Assembly (NCBI GenBank): GCA_007694165.1 | Contig: RECE01000196.1 | Coordinates: 1-36,163 of the forward strand | Direction: 5' to 3' | From: Bacteroidota bacterium | GTDB lineage: Bacteria > Bacteroidota > Bacteroidia > Bacteroidales > UBA7960 | DNA length: 36,163 nt | Shown here: piece after piece, positions 33,474 through 36,163 of the stretch | Layout: each line of letters begins with the position of its first letter | Numbering within the stretch: the stretch's first letter is position 1 | The notes under the pieces: model-generated | Told to the model about the DNA's origin: nothing | The model's input: the letters and a program-made list of their open reading frames with translations, nothing else | The model's database searches: none | Translations under genes and position numbers: made by a program

Positions 33474-34109
33474 ATGAGCAGAATTTTTTTCGTTTTAACA
33501 CTCGTCATTGTTTTATTTTGCCAGGCCCTTTATGGGCAAAGGTTTCAGGGTGGTTTGCGGGGGGGGCTTGTCGCTTCTGAAGTATCCGGAGATAACCTGG
33601 GTGGGCCCAATAAACTGGGCTGGTTTTCTTCAGCCTTTACCTTTGTCGGGATCACGGACTACTCCGACTTAATGCTTGAAATTATGTACATTCAAAAAGG
33701 GAGCAGATCCATACCCAATGAAAGAAACCAATTCTATGAATATAAATTTTACATGCAATATGTAGAAGTGCCGGTGCATTACAGGATGGATATAGCCAGG
33801 TACACGGATCTGGCTTTCCTTGAGCAGCTCAAGGTGAATGCCGGATTATCGGTTTCTGTATTGGTAGATCATCTTGAAACTGACATGGGAACTCCTGTAC
33901 CATCTGATGAAAGAGAAGATTTTCACCCTGCAGAGCTCAACCTGCTGCTTGGATTATCTTTCCCTTTAAGCAACTCCATTGACTTCAATTTTGGATTTTC
34001 CAACTCCCTTACCCCTATCAGGCCCCATGCCGGAGGAGGAAAAGTATGGTATAACCGGGGGCAATACAATACTTTATGGACATTTGGAATTTCATATGTT
34101 TTCTGGTAA
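33474..34109 (+). CDS. Small PorT-like outer-membrane beta-barrel protein
   Basis: The 211-residue product has a signal peptide (hydrophobic to about residue 18, cleavage near ALYG-QRF) and then alternating amphipathic strands ending in GISYVFW, with an aromatic last residue as in outer-membrane barrels. The QRFQGGLRGGLVASEVSGD start and the MQYVEVPVHYRMDI segment are typical of Bacteroidota PorT/OMP_b-brl_2-type proteins. PorT itself is part of type IX secretion, but this superfamily is large and there is no evidence for that role here. A terminator follows at 34128-34163. Function unknown. Confidence 0.85.
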   Translation: MSRIFFVLTLVIVLFCQALYGQRFQGGLRGGLVASEVSGDNLGGPNKLGWFSSAFTFVGITDYSDLMLEIMYIQKGSRSIPNERNQFYEYKFYMQYVEVPVHYRMDIARYTDLAFLEQLKVNAGLSVSVLVDHLETDMGTPVPSDEREDFHPAELNLLLGLSFPLSNSIDFNFGFSNSLTPIRPHAGGGKVWYNRGQYNTLWTFGISYVFW

Positions 34110-34127
34110 AAAAACCCATAAATACCT

Positions 34128-34163
34128 GTTTAAACCTTCCAATCGGGATTTAAACAATTTTTT
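34128..34163 (+). terminator. Intrinsic terminator after the PorT-like gene
   Basis: GTTTAAA at 34128-34134 pairs with TTTAAAC at 34149-34155, followed by AA and six T residues. Confidence 0.65.
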
Positions 34164-34385
34164 AAAACGTTAAATTTACTTAAACTGTACACAAAAAAGC
34201 TCAATTTCTGTTTATCTTGAGTTAATCTATCGCACCATCAAAACCAATCTTGCCGACATAAAAATAAGTTTAAGCACCACAAACACCTCCCCTGTCAAAA
34301 CTCAGAAAAACCACCGTAAACACTCAGTTCTTTTCACCTGCTTTAATACCGTATAACCCGTAAAAATCTATCTTTATCTTTTACG

Positions 34386-34393
34386 TACATTTG
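34386..34393 (+). promoter_or_regulatory. -7 box (TACATTTG) for the serine hydrolase gene
   Basis: TACATTTG matches TAnnTTTG exactly, 88 bases before the ATG at 34481. It covers the TTG at 34391 where the longest frame begins, ruling against that start. Confidence 0.5.
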
Positions 34394-34480
34394 CCACACA
34401 AACGAACAGACAAGCAGTTTCAAACCGGGTTTCGTGCGCTTGCCACCTTTAATTTTATCACCCAACAACAAGATTGCAAT

Positions 34481-35716
34481 ATGAAGTCACTCCTTCTAAA
34501 TATCATATCTACTTTTACTTCTTTGCGCAGTGTAATATTCATTGCATTGTTTCTTCTTATAGGCAACTATCATCAGGCCGTGGAGAAGCAGCCGGACGGC
34601 AGACCTATAGCTGAGGAATTGAGTTGGTATTTTACGCCAAAGGTTGAATTTAACCCCGGGTACAAAGCTTACATTGAAAGATCTCTCGACAGTTTGTTGA
34701 GAAGGCGAGGATTCAACGGCAGTTTGCTGCTTGCCCATCAGGGCGAGGCGGTTTACAACAAAAGCATAGGCCATGCCCGCTTTAATGACAGAACAGAATT
34801 TGCATCAGAAAACAACATTTTTCAGCTGGCCTCAGCGGGCAAACAGTTTACCGCATTTTCGATACTTATGCTCCAGGAAAGAGGACTTGTAGAACTGGAT
34901 GACACTGTAGCTACCTATATTTCAGAATTTCCTTACCCGGATATCACCGTGAGGCATTTGCTCAATCACACCTCGGGTCTTCAAAACTATTTTTACATCA
35001 TAGACAATTACTGGAAAAAGGGACACCTGCCCGTTCACCAGGACATGCTGGATATGATCAATGCACATTCTCTGCCCCTTAATTTCGCACCAGGCAGAAG
35101 ATTCAGTTACTCCAATACCGGGTATGCTTTTCTGGCTATGCTGGTGGAAAAAATCAGCGGAGAAAGCTTTGCAGATTTTGTACAAAACAATATTTTCACC
35201 CCGTTAAGGATGGAAAATTCATTTGTCTATCATCCCGGGCTTGACCTTGAAGAGCTCGGCACAAGTGCAAGTCTTGCCAGGGGACACGAGAGGGCCGGAA
35301 GAAGACTGAGAGAAATACCCGTTGATTTCAATGATGGAATTACCGGAGACAAAGGAATTTTTTCCACCACAGAAGATTTACTGAAATGGGATAATGCACT
35401 GGAGAAAAACCTGCTGATTTCGCAGCAAACCAAGGAGTCTGCTTTTGAAAATGGACGCTTACGCAGCGGCTACAGAATAAATTACGGGTTTGGTTTCAGG
35501 ATAAGAAATAACCGCGAACAAGACATCATATACCACAATGGCTGGTGGAAAGGTTTCAGAACCTCTTATGTTCGACTGCCGGAAAATACACTGGTGGTAA
35601 TACTTAACAATACTACTGCATCTATATCAGGGTTGGAAAATCAAATAATGAGGATTTTCAACAACAGTCCCTATCCTTTATTTAAGGAGAAAGAGGGAAT
35701 TCTTGCCATGCAATAA
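34481..35716 (+). CDS. Exported beta-lactamase-fold serine hydrolase
   Basis: From ATG 34481 the product is 411 residues, with a hydrophobic export signal or anchor at about 17-28. It belongs to the beta-lactamase/penicillin-binding-protein-like class C family: nucleophile S118 in SAGK (118-121), the Tyr-Ser-Asn motif at 210-212 and HNG at 352-354 as the KTG equivalent, with HTSGL at 163-167. Members include D-aminopeptidases, esterases and peptidoglycan-related enzymes, and most are not resistance enzymes. The substrate is unknown. It converges on the last gene, the stops being three bases apart. The upstream TTG start is rejected because it lies in the promoter box. Confidence 0.9.
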   Translation: MKSLLLNIISTFTSLRSVIFIALFLLIGNYHQAVEKQPDGRPIAEELSWYFTPKVEFNPGYKAYIERSLDSLLRRRGFNGSLLLAHQGEAVYNKSIGHARFNDRTEFASENNIFQLASAGKQFTAFSILMLQERGLVELDDTVATYISEFPYPDITVRHLLNHTSGLQNYFYIIDNYWKKGHLPVHQDMLDMINAHSLPLNFAPGRRFSYSNTGYAFLAMLVEKISGESFADFVQNNIFTPLRMENSFVYHPGLDLEELGTSASLARGHERAGRRLREIPVDFNDGITGDKGIFSTTEDLLKWDNALEKNLLISQQTKESAFENGRLRSGYRINYGFGFRIRNNREQDIIYHNGWWKGFRTSYVRLPENTLVVILNNTTASISGLENQIMRIFNNSPYPLFKEKEGILAMQ

Positions 35717-35719
35717 AGT

Positions 35720-36163
35720 TCAGAAAGCAACAACATCAGCCTGATAATTCCCAAGAATGCTTCTTACCAGAGGCAAATAATAAGCCAGAAAGAACCCACT
35801 TTTGTCGGTAGGATCATTTAGATCTGCCAGAAAAAGCTCAAAAAACCTTGACCCTTTTAACCTTACGAACCTTCTCGACACGGGGTTGTGCCCGAAATCC
35901 CCGGCGAAGTAATACATGCGTTTGGGCGACTCATCAAAGATAACAGCGGGAAACCTGAGGGGGATCTGATGCTGATTCATTAAGGCTTCTCCTTCAGAAG
36001 TAAAATCAAATTCATACCATGACAATGCTCTTGCTGTTTCTGATGCAGGCAGCGTAATATCAAACCAACCGGGGTAGCTGATTTTTTCAACCACCCCGTA
36101 TTTTTTACGCATGTTTGCATCGGTATGGATATGTGGCAAAGCACTTTCCAAATGAAAATCTTC
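35720..36163 (-). CDS. Unrecognised protein, N-terminus beyond the window
   Basis: The frame remains open to the right edge, so 147 C-terminal residues are visible and the true start is outside. A TTG at 36151 is inside the window but there is no reason to prefer it. The visible part contains segments such as ISYPGWFDITLPASETARALSWYEFDF, RMYYFAGDFGHNPVSRRFV and GFFLAYYLPLVRSILGNYQAD, rich in aromatic residues. I do not recognise the family. The frame is clearly coding by composition and reaches to within three bases of the converging hydrolase gene. Confidence 0.75.
   Translation of the reverse strand, partial: EDFHLESALPHIHTDANMRKKYGVVEKISYPGWFDITLPASETARALSWYEFDFTSEGEALMNQHQIPLRFPAVIFDESPKRMYYFAGDFGHNPVSRRFVRLKGSRFFELFLADLNDPTDKSGFFLAYYLPLVRSILGNYQADVVAF

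Larger units (their letters stand above)
34110..34480. other. 371-bp intergenic region
   Basis: Contains the terminator of the PorT-like gene (34128-34163) and the -7 box of the serine hydrolase gene (34386-34393). The middle part is AT-rich with no recognised gene or repeat. Confidence 0.5.

Noticed and set aside
34481-35716. Serine hydrolase as an antibiotic-resistance beta-lactamase
   Set aside because: It has the class C-like fold motifs, but the third motif is HNG and the family is dominated by esterases and peptidases; no regulator of ampR type is present.

Overview
The window reads as a chromosomal segment of a Bacteroidota bacterium, most likely in or near the Bacteroidales. Signs of this are a gliding-motility/type IX secretion (CHU_C-type) C-terminal domain, a GldA-type ABC ATPase, PorT/OMP_b-brl-like outer-membrane barrels, a YaiO-type barrel, and repeated matches to the Bacteroidota promoter (TTTG about 19 bp upstream of TAnnTTTG) with no strong Shine-Dalgarno sites. 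No rRNA, tRNA, CRISPR array, transposase or phage gene was seen. Coding density is high and no gene is visibly broken, although the first and last genes run off the window.

Layout. 1-1494: 3' part of a secreted P-domain protein with a type IX sorting domain. 1649-6607: AbgT-family transporter, calcineurin-like phosphoesterase and a large cytoplasmic TPR protein, with terminators after the transporter and the TPR gene. 6608-7338 is non-coding. 7339-8127: unrecognised lipoprotein. 8265-10239: ECF sigma factor plus a protein with a short cytoplasmic head, one membrane helix, a disordered linker and a C-terminal barrel (a Dma-like dual-membrane anti-sigma factor). 10370-11119: membrane-anchored SagB-type nitroreductase (minus). 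11606-14836: a 1076-residue fused FAD/iron-sulfur oxidoreductase. 14961-17900: DUF177-rpmF-plsX-fabH operon (ribosome and lipid synthesis). 17912-19747: rsgA-dtd-MazG-like cluster (minus). 20083-23561: Gfo/Idh/MocA oxidoreductase, gldA and metK (plus). 23558-25689: yicC-gmk-nadD operon (minus).

25929-33026 (all minus) is the most system-like region. In transcription order it holds a cytoplasmic hybrid histidine kinase with its own receiver and HPt domains, a receiver-only response regulator, a TPR + YaiO-type outer-membrane barrel, an inner-membrane HEAT-repeat protein and a processive GT2 glycosyltransferase overlapping it by ATGA. The parts fit an exopolysaccharide synthesis/export machine resembling PgaA/PgaC or YaiO/YaiP, placed beside a phosphorelay. 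That link is inferred from gene order.

33474-36163: a small PorT-like barrel, a beta-lactamase-fold serine hydrolase and an N-terminally truncated unrecognised gene. Start codons were moved inward from the longest reading frame where a TAnnTTTG box overlaps the nominal start (sigma factor, DUF177, serine hydrolase) or where a nearby ATG fits better. Two intergenic regions (10271-10363 and 21083-21206) hold unusually extensive inverted-repeat structure and are described as findings.
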